A stretch of 64,000 nucleotides of DNA from Helopsaltes ochotensis. Lineage: Eukaryota > Chordata > Aves > Passeriformes > Locustellidae. The stretch lies in contig VXBM01000093.1 in assembly GCA_013400155.1 (NCBI GenBank), forward strand, positions 359,118 through 423,117. The letters run 5' to 3'. The notes below the pieces were generated by a model. The model saw nothing but the letters and a program-made list of their open reading frames with translations. It was not told the DNA's origin and made no database searches. This document shows positions 39,798-52,340 of this stretch, one piece after another. How positions within the stretch are numbered: position 1 is the stretch's first letter; each line of letters starts with the position of its first letter. The position numbers were made by a program, and so were the translations under genes.

Positions 39798-41645
39798 GCT
39801 TCTCTTCTTGTCTTCAAGGCTTCAATAAATTCTCTTTTAAAGTGGAGAAAGTAATTTCCCTCTCTTCCTGGCCATGAAACTACTCTTTCCATGGGCTTAG
39901 ACTGCAGGTGAACCATTTAAATTTTGTCATCCTCGAATTTTTTTTTATCTCCACATTCTTTTTCAAGCCCATGCACAGACAGAGTGACCCATTTGTGGTT
40001 TATTTTATTAGTTCTGCCTTGTGAGTTTTGGATAGAGATACCACAACTTTCTTGGCAGGCATTTAGGTCAAGCCAGTGTAGAGGAATCGTTCGATTCCGA
40101 AGGTAGGGAATTGCTCTTTTCCCTACGTGCTTCCAATAATCACATTTCCTGAGCCTTACAAACAAGGGGCCTTACATTTTTCTGTCAGAAGGCAGCAAGA
40201 ACCAGCTTCTGAACCACTCAGAGGTGGGAGCAGTGGCTACCAAAGCTAAAGACCTAAATGTGTGCACAGTGGAAGGCACAGCACTCAGATCTTGAACAAG
40301 CCAGGTAGCAGTTCTGCTGAGCAGTTTCCTTCCTTGCCTGCCAAACACTGGAGCACTTTCCAGGGTGGAATGTGACTGGAGGGATTGATTTCTGAGCCCT
40401 GTCAGGAGGATGACGTTGTGCAAGTGCTAAAACCGCCAGAACATGCACAGTTAATCATTGTTTTATGATGTGGGATACAACAAGCTAATGGACAGATCAG
40501 CTGGGAAGACAAACTCTCTTCCTTTGTCCATTTACAGCTCAAATGAATGTTTACAAGAACCTGTAACAGAAGCAAACCATCTCCCTAATCAGTTCGTATT
40601 CACTACAAGATCACGGCACTCCCTGTTGCTAAAGGGTGTAGAAATGGGGCACCATCTCAGATGAGTGTTTTGAGCTTTAGTCCCGTATCAGCTTGGATGC
40701 AGACAGAGGATGAATATATGAAAAATAAAAGCGGAGAAAATATAAAATTTAAATAGACTTTGCAGGCTCATAAAGAGAATTAGCTCAGTGTGAGTTCTTT
40801 AGAAGCTATTTCTGCATCCTTCTCTAGAAAGTTATTAGACTGTTCTTATTTTTTCAAAATCTGTTCACCCATTCCAAATTTTGACGGATTTTTTGTTAAG
40901 AAGGCAACAACATTTGACAGAGCTGGCTTATTTTTGACAATCTGGGGGGTGGCAGTGGATGAAGAGAATTGTTTTTGCAGACCCACTGGATGGATCAGGA
41001 AAGTTTCATCTTTGCTTCAAACTTTCCCAAGGCTTTAGACAGTTTTTGAAATGTTCTCTTCGCTCCAGGCTCCCTCGTTCTCAGTCTCCCTGTGTGTCTT
41101 GAGGACACTGTCAGTATCCCCCTCCCACCTCTCTATTTTGAGGATGAATTGTTTCATGTTTGTTTATGCTAAGCCATGAAAGCTTGAAATTGAAATTGGT
41201 TTGCTCCTCCGCTTCCCATTCATATATGTTCTCATTCATTGTACATTTTTGCTATAGGATTTTATCTCAAGGGTGCTGAACTGTGTGAGGCTGCAAATGT
41301 GCAGAAAGAAAAGTAAGTAATTCTGTGAGCCTGTGAAGTCACCTGGCCCACAGCGGGGTTCTCTGGTGTCTACTGAGGTATTAGCAGCACGTGGAACTTT
41401 CCGTGTGCCTGAGACTTTCACAGAATTGTAAAGAAAACATGTTTAATGTAGCCCTCTGGAGGTCTTCAGTCCTTTCTCAATGCAGGGCTAACTTCAGTGT
41501 TGTGTTGGTTACTTAAGGCTTTTTACAGGCAAGATTTGAAAATCTCTGTGGATAAAAAGTCATAGTGTGGGAGGTTTTCCCCTCATTTGAGTTCTCGGTT
41601 GCCTAATGAAAATTGACTTCATTATATAATCTTTCCAAGGGGATT

Positions 41646-41799
41646 GAAAGATGTGGATGTCCCATCCCTGAAAGTGCTCAAGGCCAGGCTGGATGGAGCT
41701 TTGAGGAACCTGGTCCACTGAAAGGTGTCCCTGCCCCGGCAGGGGGTTGGAATGAAATGGTCTTTAAGGTCTCTTCCAACCCAAATCACTCCATGATTA
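41646..41799 (+). mobile_element. CR1 LINE, short 3' tail
   Basis: The segment contains 'cccatccctgaaagtgctcaaggccaggctggatggagctttgaggaacctggtccactgaaaggtgtccctgcc' and then 'ggggttggaatgaaatggtctttaaggtctcttccaacccaaatcactccatgatt'. It is only about 150 bp long and sense-oriented. It is less diverged than the copies at 15.1 and 17.4 kb, which suggests a younger insertion. Confidence 0.92.
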
Positions 41800-42005
41800 C
41801 CTTCCATCTGAACTCTTCCCTGGTCTTTCTCTATAACAATTACCAGAAGATTTCTTTTTCCTTGGTATTTCATCCTCACCTCTTTTCTTCAACTGTAACA
41901 TGTCTTTAGTGATTGTTGCATTCTTTTATACATCTCAGAAAAGGGTATAATAATAATTTTTTTGGCTATTTTTTACACTCATATTTGCCTATTTTTGAGA
42001 CATAA

Positions 42006-42010
42006 AAAAG

Positions 42011-42069
<59 letters not shown>
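42006..42069 (+). repeat. Long poly(A) tract
   Basis: About 58 consecutive A bases follow ataaaaaag. The tract lies 0.2 kb after the CR1 tail that ends at 41.8 kb, but CR1 elements do not end in poly(A), so it is not that element's tail. It could be a retroposition tail or simple slippage. Confidence 0.95.
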
Positions 42070-42070
<1 letters not shown>

Positions 42071-43589
42071 AACCCACCAAAACAAAAGCTCCGAATCCCT
42101 AAAAGTTTAAATTTTTCTTTTAACATTCTCATCAGGATTCTCGAGCTAATCTATCATTGCACCATTATTCATTGCAATGAGATGTCTCAGTGCTCTGGAA
42201 CCAAAATGTGTAGTTTCAGCTTGGCTTGGTATCAAATCACATTCTGCTGGTGTGTTGCAGTGATTGATAGAAGCCACACTTTGAGTGCTTTACATTCCCA
42301 TTCTTCTGCATCCAACAAGCCTCCAAAGCAGACAACTGACCCACGTCCCATGGGATGGAACCAAACCCCCTCACAGGGCCTTTGAGTTAACAAGAGGAGG
42401 TGTGGGGGAGTGTGGTGAGAAATGTGCCTTTGCCAGGTACCTTCCCTTCTGGGCTGTACAGTGTGGCCAGCTGCCGGGACTGTGGAAAATTTAGAGCTTA
42501 AGTGATTTGAGGTAGGAATTGGAAATGGACCAGAGACCACCATGATGTCAAATAGCTCCTCGTTCCCTGTGTTGTTTGGGCTGAGCAAACGCCACACAGA
42601 GAAGCTCAGGTGGTAAAACTCTGCCCTTTAAATTAACAAGTGATTGGGAAAGATCTGAGCCTGATTTAACTCCCTTCTAAAGCATCTGGGCTTTTTATTG
42701 ATTGCAATCAGAGAGAGCAGGACTTTATGGCTTCCTTGCCATCTTCTGAAATGTTATGTGACAAAAAAGACACTGGTATTATTTCTGCTATGAAATGTTT
42801 GTTAATTTATCATAGTAGTGATTCTGGGAAGAACATCTGCAGCATTCTCAGTTTCTGGTGGACGTTGCAAAAACGAAATAATCTGGAGGTTTTGATGTGG
42901 TTTTTTTTGTTTGGGTTTAGATTCCTTTGGTTATTGATTTGGGGTTTTGTTGACTGATTTGGCTACATTGTGCCTTTTCTAAAGCAGAGTAGTCACCTGG
43001 CAGGTGTTAAAATAATCTAATAGAATAAGGGTAACCTTCTCTCTTTAATTAGACAGCAATATGTAACACACTCAGTGGGCCAGATAACCTTGAAATATAA
43101 AGTGAGGAAAAAGACAAATTTGAGAGGAAAATATCTTTAGTTACAGGTGGTAAAGGGTAGAAGAAATAAGAGGGAATGTTCACTGATATAACAGCACAAC
43201 CCTACACAATCCCTTTTCTCCACCCAAACCCTTAGAGAATATTTCTCAAAAACTGCACTGAGGTATCTTATGCTTATCTTATATGCTCTTATAGGCGTTG
43301 CAGGATTGCTTAAGTACAAACTTGTGAAATATTGTTAGAAATGAACCTGAACAGAATTTAGGGTCTGTCAGAAAACCTTTCTTTGATTCCACAGATCATT
43401 GAATCTCCATCTGTAGAACCCAATATTTCCCTGTTGCATATAGGTAAAACCTCACAGAGGGAAGGCCTTGTAAAATCGTGGCTCAGGTCTGCTACTTTGG
43501 CTAAGCACAAAAGGGCTGTGGGAAAGAGACGGAGCTGAATTAGAGGTAGAATTGCAAGTTGTGTAACCATCTCGTGTTCACATCGTGGT

Positions 43590-43759
43590 GTATGGTGGTT
43601 GGTGAATTATGCTTGTTATGATTTAAAACTGATTTATCAGCTATGTAGCTGATAACTGGCTAATGGCTTAAAAAGGCCAGGTTTTTGGAATAAAGGGCTC
43701 TCCTTTGCACCTGCCTGGGGACTCTGTGTCACTACAGACTCTCACGTCAAAAATCCCCA
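43590..43759 (+). mobile_element. Possible solo LTR of an endogenous retrovirus
   Basis: The segment has a compact LTR-like layout. A perfect inverted GATA pair (43634-43655) is followed by a TATA-like ttaaaaaggcc (about 43668) and then an AATAAA signal (43689-43694). A T/C-rich stretch reading ctctcctttgcacctgcctggggactctgtgtc comes after that. Similar spacing of TATA box and polyadenylation signal is typical of short avian LTRs. I cannot name a family, and target-site duplications are not clear, so this is tentative. Confidence 0.3.
43634..43655. repeat. Perfect 10-bp inverted repeat (head-to-head GATA sites)
   Basis: TTATCAGCTA and TAGCTGATAA are exact reverse complements with only TG between them. 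Each arm carries a GATA core. It sits in the upstream part of the possible LTR at 43.6 kb. Confidence 0.85.
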
Positions 43760-46700
43760 TCACTGTAGCCCCAAAATACTTTATAATCCCTCACGTATTT
43801 CCTCTCAATACACCATGGAGGGTTTATAATTATTTTTGCTAGTGAAGAATTGAGACATTGCAGTTTTGACCTGGGTTAGCTAAGAGGCAATGACAGGACA
43901 GTCTCATGGTGTCACCCTAAGTGAACCACTGTGTCATTTGTCCCTCTCCTGTATTGTGACAACTGGGGTTTTGTTCAGGACTTTGCATTCAAGTATAAAA
44001 CTTTCAATTAGTTCTGGTAAAGGGAGTGTTTGGCTAATGGACATGTCCCTGCCTCTAACTTCTGAGGACATTTATACCTGCTAGCCAATGCAGCAGGAGA
44101 AGGCTGCTTGCAGACCACATGTATGGGAGTGCAGGGAAAGTGAAAAGGGCCTTCCCTTCCACCAACCCAAAATAAATGCATCCTTATAAATGCAAAAAAT
44201 AATGTTCAAGCTGAACAATGTATAGATGCAGCGAAACTATGGAGGATTACAATTAATATTCTGGTTATGTATGGGAGTGGGAAATGCCTAAGTGTGTCAG
44301 AGCCTGTTAGCAAACATTATAAAAGGGAGCCAGCAGCCCTGCTCTGGTGCTGGGGAGTTAAACTTTGCTTGTGAGGGTTCAGCCAGAAGTTTGCCAGTCC
44401 TGTGCTGCTTCCCTGTGTGCCAACACACGCCTCCTTGGCAGTTTGGTATCAGGTCAAACCCTTCCTCCAAGAGGATATCCAAGAGGGAAAGGCATTTGTG
44501 ATGATGAAGATGGACAATTTCAGGCTGAGTTCTGGGAGGATGTCCTGGGTGGAAATTGTCTGGTACCCTGTGATGTAGCAAAGTAATCATTTAATTCTGT
44601 TCAGGAGAGTAAAGGAAATATCAGGTACAGCGCTAACCCCAACCACCACATATACAGCAGGTTCTCAGACACAACTGAATGCAGCAGTATCAGGACATTC
44701 AGCCAAGAAAAATGGCTGAATTAAGGTTTGGCTGAAACCCACCCAAAAGTCATTCATGATCCAGTAATACCTTACCATTTTATAGTAATCTCTGACTGCT
44801 CTAATTCCACAGAGTTGGATGTTTCTAATATTCTGTCCACTCACAGTGCCATTTTTTTGTCAGATTTGGAGAAGCCCTGAGTACAGTCAGCTTCAGCTCA
44901 AATCAGAGTTAGATGCTGGACATTTAATATGCTATGTAAACCCAAGCTCTCCTAAAAACAGTCCTGTCCTTGGCCTCTCAGATAGAATGGTTCAAATTAG
45001 TGGCTGTCTCTTATGTAAGCCAATTTTTGTCCCAATTGCTCTTTTATGAATTGGGGACAATGTGGTCCCCTCTTGTACCAGTGCTGTTGGGAAAATTAGT
45101 CCATCAGTGCTTATAAAGCAGTTGTCTCCTGCAGTGCTGAGCACTTTAGAAAAGCCATGAGGAACTGAATAGCTCTGTCCTTGGAGCAGGCTTTGAGTAG
45201 CATGCAGTAAAGCAGGAGCCTAGGGTTGCATACTGAACAATAGGGAAAAGCCAAAATATTGAATAGCCCACTCATTAATGAGCAGTGAGGATCCTGTGCA
45301 CAGAATAAAGCGAGAGCCTGTGGAAAAGCACCCTGTGCTCCTGCAGTTAAAGGCTGTGTCACAATAATGACAAGCACAGGGCTGAAGGAAGGCTGTGTGG
45401 ACCTGTGTGCAGCTGTGGCACGTCCAAACTTTTAAGAGCTCAGAATTGTGACATTAAGGTTGGCTCCTTTGACTGCAGCTCTCTGTGTGTAATGGGTCTG
45501 GCAGTACGAGCTGAACCATCTTTTGAAGGTGTTCCTATAATAATGCTGGTCTACAGGGAACAGGATGTGTCTTTCCTCTTTCCTAAAAGTGAGTAGAATT
45601 CCAGATTTGTGTGCCAGGCAGTATAGAAAATGTGGTGTAACATGGAGGAAAACCATCCTACAGCAGCTGGAGTATTCCCTAATAATTGTGAGATGTGTTG
45701 TGTGTCTGACTATTTGCAGTCTAAGGAAGGCCAGAGTGGGAACAAAAGCACAATTCAAGAGCAGCCATGTCTCCAGAAATGCTTATGTGTGTATCAGCTG
45801 TTTTCTGTGAACCACTCTGATGATGAAACACTTATTTCCACCCAACCTGCCCCTCCAGAGGTATGGACAGACCAAATGGTTTAAAGTAAAGTTGCTTATC
45901 TGAAGGGAGACATTTGTTAGGAAGCAGAATTAGGACATTGTGGAGAAGTGTCAAGTAGATAGGGCAGAAGGGCCTAGAGGAGTTTGACCTGTTGACAGGG
46001 TGGGAGTCCAGTAAATTAAGCACGTGTTAAAATTCTCCTTTTTCTAAGTGGTTTGCATCTTCTGATCCATGAGCAGGTGGCTTTTGGACAACATCAGAAA
46101 AGAAAGTTTATATAATACTGCATCATGGGCTACATATGTGAGATTTCTGAAGGCCCTGTGCCTACACTGGAAATATTTTGGGATCCAAAAGTTGGAAAAA
46201 AGAACACCCTGTCTCCTATGTCATTAAGTCAGTGATGTGTTTTGTTTTGAAAAGGCCAAACAATGAATCAGGCTTTAAAATGGAAGCACTGTAGGTGTTG
46301 CCAGCAACTTGTTTAAAACACCTGAGTGGCCAAGACTGGCGTGGCAGTGACTGAGATGCAGCTGGGAGCAGGAGTCTGAGAAAGCCTTCCCAGGGCAGGG
46401 CAGGGCAGACAGGAGTGGCTCCTGCAGGGCTCATCTGGACAGATTCACACATGGGGACAGGCTCTTCCCAGGGGAGACCTTTGCTAAACTGGGCTTGCAT
46501 CCCCAGGGGGAAGTGCTGGAAACCCCCCTGTCCCACTGAAAATCGGGCTGGGCACAATGCAGATGTGAAAACATAGACAGAGTCCTGTGGTAGCTGCAGG
46601 GGTGAGCAGGAGGGGATCTTACACCCTCTGACACCCCGGGCACAGTCACAGTGTGGAGTTCTCCTTTCTGCAGCTTGGGTTTTTCTTTCCAGCGTGCTGC

Positions 46701-46929
46701 TTTGTGCCCAGGAATCCTTCTGGCATTACTGAGGACCTGGGGTGTGCAAGGAGAGTTAATGCAAGAATTGAGACGTATCCTGAGGATCAGAGCGTGCCCG
46801 TGTCAGGAGGGGATGCGTGTCTTCCTTGGTGCCTGTGACACCTATTACCAGCCCTGAGAAATGCACGTATTCATCAGAAGGAGAAAATATCCCTTTGCGT
46901 TTATTCTCATTTAACATTGTTTACACAGA

Positions 46930-47670
46930 AAATGGAGAAGCACATCTTTAGCCGTCATGTACGATTTAAAATCGTGTCAGTACGCCGGGCAGCGCTCATT
47001 CTGCAAACATCTACTCCACCGTGTGGTCTCCGGGAGCTAAAGCTGCTCTCTGCACGGCCGGCCTGCCCTGCCTGGAGCACACTGCAGTGCTCCTGTTAAA
47101 TAGCCTTTGTGAAGCTTTCCAGAGCTCTGAATTAAAAATGCAGAAAGCCGGGGAGGAGGAGAGAGTTTTCAGAGCAGGGGTTCTCTGTAGCTGGAGCGTT
47201 AGGATGTCTTGCTACCTAATTGCTTTAGAATACGTGGGCTTGAATGAGTCCCTTTTAATGAATAATAGGCAAATGCATAAATCGCAAACCCCAAGCACCC
47301 AAACGGTGAGACACACGCTAATGAAGACCTGACTCGGCTGGCAGGTGTGGAGCTGGTTTGTAAAACGCCGCGAATATATCGGTTTTGAAATGATATTTGT
47401 GAAGAGAAGCGAAGCGTCCCCCGTGCTGCCCTTGTCCCTGCTGGCACAGCTGCTCCTGCTCTGCGCCATCCCTGCCCGCAGCCCCACGGCAGTGCCTGCT
47501 CCCTGCCTTGGAGGAAGGGCAGCAAGAGACACCGGTGACCCCCTGTCTGCTCTCTCACTGCAATGAGCCCGAGAGACGGGGAAAATCCAGCCAGCGCTCC
47601 CCCTTCCTTCCCGATTTCAAATCCCGACCCTGTTGGTAGAGGCGTTTGTGGGTTGGAACTCCCGGGCTTT
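46930..47670. promoter_or_regulatory. Intragenic CpG-rich patch, candidate orphan CpG island or enhancer
   Basis: CpG dinucleotides are rare across the introns but dense here. About ten fall in 46952-47060 and seven more in 47366-47423, with a scatter between and after. The patch also contains a POU-like aaatgcataaatcgc (47271-47285) and tttaatgaataatagg. A 73-codon + frame (47345-47566) contains a leucine-rich stretch but has no supporting context. The patch lies 5 kb before the second AGBL4 exon. It could be an alternative promoter, a lncRNA start or an enhancer. Confidence 0.4.
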
Positions 47671-47993
47671 GTGTGTGGAGATTATCTGGAGATTCACCTG
47701 GTGCTGAGCCCATGAGCCAACGCAGCCTTACAGAGCTGAAGGGAAGGGTGCGGGCTTCTCTTTGTAATAAATCACACGGCGTGAAAAAGGATTTCTTTAC
47801 CTCCTTTCCTCCATTATTCTCCATATCTCACCTTGTGGAGACGGGTCTGCGAGGAAGAGACTTAGACTCACATGGTAGGAAAAACGAGCAGGGCAGGGAG
47901 AACTGCAGGTAAAGCAAGGCAGAGTTCCTGGAGGTCTCCGTAACTTGGAGATTCCAGGAAGAAAAGGTACAGAAAAGGTTGCAAAAAGAAAAG

Positions 47994-48196
47994 GTTGCAA
48001 CTCTGCCTGGGCTTCTATTATTTGTGTTGTCTTCCACAGAATTCCTGAGCAAGAATTTACCCAACTCATCCCAAGCTTAACTTAAGATGACAGAGTTCTC
48101 TTCCTGCATGTATCAGTAACCAAAGATTTTCCAGGTGATCTCTGCAGTAGGCACCTGATTTTCCCCTTCTCCTACTTGTGCCACTTCCAGCTTCTT
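47994..48196 (+). repeat. Copy 1 of a 205-bp duplicated unit
   Basis: This 203-bp stretch, from gttgcaactctgcctgggct to the end of ccacttccagcttctt, recurs at 51367-51574 in the same orientation. By eye the two differ at nine positions and by a 5-bp insertion (aaagg) in the second copy, giving about 95% identity. Their flanks are unrelated. A stop-free antisense frame of 134 codons (48113-48517) overlaps this copy and continues beyond it. I do not recognise the encoded sequence. It may be part of an unlisted repeat family or a local duplication. Confidence 0.9.
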
Positions 48197-51100
48197 CTTG
48201 AAAAAATAGGAAGAAGCCCTGAAAAACAAACCTGGCATGAGCCTTGGTACTAAATCCTTCCTCAGGATGTTGTCACTAAAGCAGCTGCATAAGGAATCCT
48301 TAAAAGCAGTGATGAGTTCAGTCCCAGAGGCAAAGGGGTTCTGTCCAGAGAACTGCCCACCAAGCTGGGTGCTGGTCTGAACATCTTTGGTTTTACTGAG
48401 TTGAGCTGGTAACCTCTTGAGATCTGGCTGCCTCCCAAGTAGGGAGGAATGAATACTGCAAAATGTTTCAGTTTCCATTGCAATTTTGAAACTCATTTGC
48501 TTTGACTGAATTTGCACTGTGTTTATGTAAATTTACAAACACTGTAATAAATTTATCTACTTACAGAAAACAGAAATTTTAGAAAAAGGCTGGAAAACAT
48601 TGGTGAAACGCAAATTCTAATTCAACAAGAATATTCACAGAACCTGATTTAAATGAACATTCAGTCACGAAGCAGAAACACAGCATGTGGTCTGTATATC
48701 TAGCAAGCGTAATCCAAAATTCAAACAATGGTTATCAGCTTCAACGCTTTAAATTACACACATGTCATTTTTTGTGGCTGCAGTGACTGTGTGACCAAAC
48801 CCCAGGTTTTTACAGTAGGACTGAGGACCAAAATCAGGTAACAGCTGCAGGTTGCTATTTTGCTTGTAGCTCACCTATTCTGATTATGGTTTTCCCTAGC
48901 CTGGGAGAGTCTGTGCCAGCACATCACTCTCGTCAGGCTCTGTGCCATTGTGACCTGCCACGTTCATGAGAGCATTCATGGGCATGGTCATTAAGCCTCA
49001 TGGAATGGGGTATCCTCCAGTGCCCTTGTTCCAACCCTCACTAATTCTGAAGCTGTTTTTGTCCTCCCTTGCACCTCTTGGAGACTGTAACGTTTCCTGA
49101 ATTTTTGTCTTCTGTGTCCCCCTTCTAAGATCATCCTTAAACAGTCCTTTGATATAATTTAGGTTTTTCCCCCCCTCTTGTTAATTTTTATAGTGAACAC
49201 ATTACTATATTTACAACACAAAATAAATCTAATCTGTATAGGGCAGATGTGGAGGCACTTTCTAAATTAGGGAAACACAACCATGTGAAGAACTGCATTG
49301 AAGCAAATGACAACATTTGCACTCTGAGTAAAAGAGCTGGTCTCAAATACTGAGAGATTACGTATCATTTTAAAACACACTTGTTTCTCACCATAGAGCT
49401 GCTGTTCCCAGAGCATATCTGTATTTCTACTTTGCCTTACCCAGTGTTTGAAGCAGCAGGCAAGCAGTTAAGCAGTGGAACCAGCAGCAAAGTGTTCCAG
49501 AATTAGCTGGTTTAAGACTGGGAGGATGAATTAAAAAGCAGTGCAAGATGCAATTTTAAAGTTATCCTGTTCAAGCTCTTGCATTGGAGGCCTTAGCCGT
49601 GAGGGAGATCACATCAGCTGGGAGCAGGGTAATAAAATGAAAGCAGGATCTGTAACAGGCACGTGGGAAACTCCTGCCGTGTGTTTTGGTCCTGTCCTGA
49701 TATACGTGAGCTTTGGGAGACAGTTCTACATGTAACAGAGTCAATAATCAAATCTGAAGTACCAAGGAACACAACTTGATGTTTCCTTAGAGAGGCCACA
49801 AGTTTGCAGTAGATGAATAAAGAGAGAATGTGGTAGATACAAATTTGTCTTTAGGCAAAAAGGAAAGAAAAAAGACTCGAAAACTGGAAGGGGGGAGAAA
49901 ATACTACACTGTTTCCAGACTAGAAAGACATAGTTATGCCTACATCAGAAAGTTAATTAATTGTTGTTACATTGATAAATATGTGATATACCACATCAAA
50001 GACTAGCTAAATGATATTTGGAAATTAATTTGGATTCCTATTAAACAGAGCTCAGAGGAGCTTCCCAAATGAATAACTTGTTTGCTAAGCATTGCTTCCT
50101 TCTGTTTATAAAATCTTTTCAAGTAAAGACAACTATTCAACTGTTCTTGTTGCTTTAAATGAACTACGAGATTCATCACTTACCAGACACGCCTGACACA
50201 TCCAAATACTGCAAATTGCAATGCCTTATTCAGGATCTTACAAAAATTAAGTGTTGCTTACCTCTTTTCTCTGTGGGGATGACTTGGATAAAGTTATCTA
50301 AAAAGTCCCAAACCCCAAATTTAATATTGACAGTATGCTCATTTTCTCTAGTGTTCAATATCATTAAAAGAAAATGTAAATGTGACGCATTAACTATATA
50401 AATATAGGTTCAGGTTCTGAGCTCTTAAGAAAGTTTTTGTACAGTAAGAAGGCTGTTTTCTTGGGAACTGTGCCAAAATACAGTAAAACTCATGACAATT
50501 TCTGCTTTTATTAAATGAAAATCTCATTCCTCTCATTCTGCTCTTGTGCCAGTTTTATCCCGGTGTAATTCCACCTACGTCTCTGAAAGTTCTTCTGGTT
50601 TTTATTAATGTCTATGAGTTCAAAAGAAGATAGGATTTAGTAGAGCCGAGTGCGGAGAGTTTACATGCAGACAAAAAGAAGAGAGAGAAACCTGACACAA
50701 CATGCTGTGGAGGGGGATGGCAACTTTCAGAGTAGTGTGGGGAATTGTAGTGGTTTAAAATGTCCAGGAAAAAAAAGAAACCCACCTGGTTTCTATGCAA
50801 GCAGAGAAGTGGCCACCACGACAAGGAGGTGGCTTCTGCACCCCAGCAAGGCAGCCACGTCAGCAGTGATGGAGCTGCAGAGCTGCAGGTGGGTGTTTGA
50901 GCCCCCAGAGAGCTGATGGTTGGGTTGTGTAAGCCCAAGGAGCAAAGCAGCTCCTGCTTGCTTAGATACCCACAAGAATTTTCACAAAGAATGTCCCATT
51001 AACTTTGTATCCTTTGGTTCATAGGAAAATATTTATTCATCAGGTTTGGAAATTAATTTCATCCCCTGGTTTCATCCCCTCACTTTATTTAAAGTATTTC

Positions 51101-51330
51101 ACCTCTCTTAGTTTTATTTTCTTTCTCTTTGCCAATTAGACCTATGTTTTGGGTCTTCAGATTGTTACAATTTTTTTTTTTTGTCGAAGGATAGCACTGC
51201 TGGACTGAATCTCTATTGTTTGCATAGGTGTGTTTAAAAGATTAAGGCTGAACAGACATTCTTGTAATAGACATGGGATCAATGAAAGCTCTTCTTTTCC
51301 CTAGAAGCTTTAAGGCTTAGCAGTGAGGCT

Positions 51331-51357
51331 GATTTTTTTGTTTGTTTGTTTGTTTTA
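51331..51357 (+). repeat. (GTTT)n short repeat
   Basis: The sequence ttttttgtttgtttgtttgtttt lies directly upstream of the second copy of the 205-bp unit and could mark an insertion site. Confidence 0.8.
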
Positions 51358-51366
51358 ACTATAGAA

Positions 51367-51574
51367 GTTGCAACTCTGCCTGGGCTTCTATTATTTGTGT
51401 TATCTTCCACAGAATTCCCGAGCAAGAATTTACCCGACTCATCCCAAGCTTAGCTTAAGATGACAGAGTTCTCTTCCTGCATGTATCAGTAACCAAAGAT
51501 TTTCCAGGTGATCTCTGCAGTAGGAAAGGCACCTGATATCCCCATTTTCCTACCTGTGCCACTTCCAGCTTCTT
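51367..51574 (+). repeat. Copy 2 of a 205-bp duplicated unit
   Basis: This is the direct-orientation partner of 47994-48196, 3.37 kb downstream. It carries the extra aaagg after gcagtagg. It is preceded by a (GTTT)n run and followed by actttctttttcaaatttcag, which are not present in the other copy. The unit lies about 0.8 kb upstream of the second AGBL4 exon. It is non-coding as far as I can see. Confidence 0.9.
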
Positions 51575-52340
51575 ACTTTCTTTTTCAAATTTCAGTTTTA
51601 GTGCTCACTCTATCGACAGCCTCCTGAGTTTCAGTGGGGCCTCACAAAGAATTTGGATTCTACTCTGTGGGGCTGTGAGCAGAAGAATCCAGTTCAGGAG
51701 GGTGTCCTGGGAGGGATCTGAGCCAGGGCAGGAAGGAGAAGCCAAGGTGGCATCCATGCTCCAACACCTACAGGATCTGATGGCCAATAAGCATTTTTAA
51801 TTTGGTGATTTGGTTGGCTAAACTTCTGTGTAGGCAATTGCAGGAGGGGAAGAGACCGAGGCTCCGAGTTAGTAGAAAAATGACATTCATGCTTTAAATC
51901 CCTTAAGCACAAACCTAATGGCCATTGATTACAGTGCTCTGGACAGCCCTGCTGAGTCAAAGCCTGACTGAGGACAAGCTGAAGGTCCAGCCTGGTGGGG
52001 AATCACCCTCATAGCTGCAGACCCTCAGCCAGAGCAAAGAGAGGGGAACCTCCAAGGTCAGGCAAGGCTGTTCCAGGGCCAGCCTGCCAAGCTGGGAAAG
52101 GGCAAAGGATGCAGTGAGCACAGGTTTGGGAGGGGAAGAAGGCTGAATGACCAAAGCTGTTTCAGTTGATATCCTGCTGGTCACGTTATTTCTGAAAGGT
52201 GCCATTGCTGCAGTCTTTCCTCGGGGGAACATTTGCTTTGTTTCCCCCATGAGACTAACATTTAACTACTTCATCTGCAGAATATAACCCTCATCCTGCA
52301 GCTGACCCGAGGAGAGGCTGCAGCCCATCTAAGTCCTCCT

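Noticed and set aside
40083..40098. tRNA T-loop-like GTTCGATTCC with a hairpin
   Set aside because: The arms GGAATC and GATTCC pair around GTTC, but the T-arm stem geometry of a tRNA does not form and no acceptor, D or anticodon arms are present upstream.
47345..47566. 73-codon + frame with a leucine-rich, signal-peptide-like stretch
   Set aside because: The hydrophobic stretch comes about 30 residues in, not at the start. The frame ends without a domain and lies in GC-rich sequence where open frames are common.
48113..48517. 134-codon antisense open frame overlapping the duplicated unit
   Set aside because: As a gene it is rejected. The second copy of the unit has a 5-bp indel that breaks the frame, and the encoded sequence matches nothing I know. 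It is kept only as a note on the repeat.
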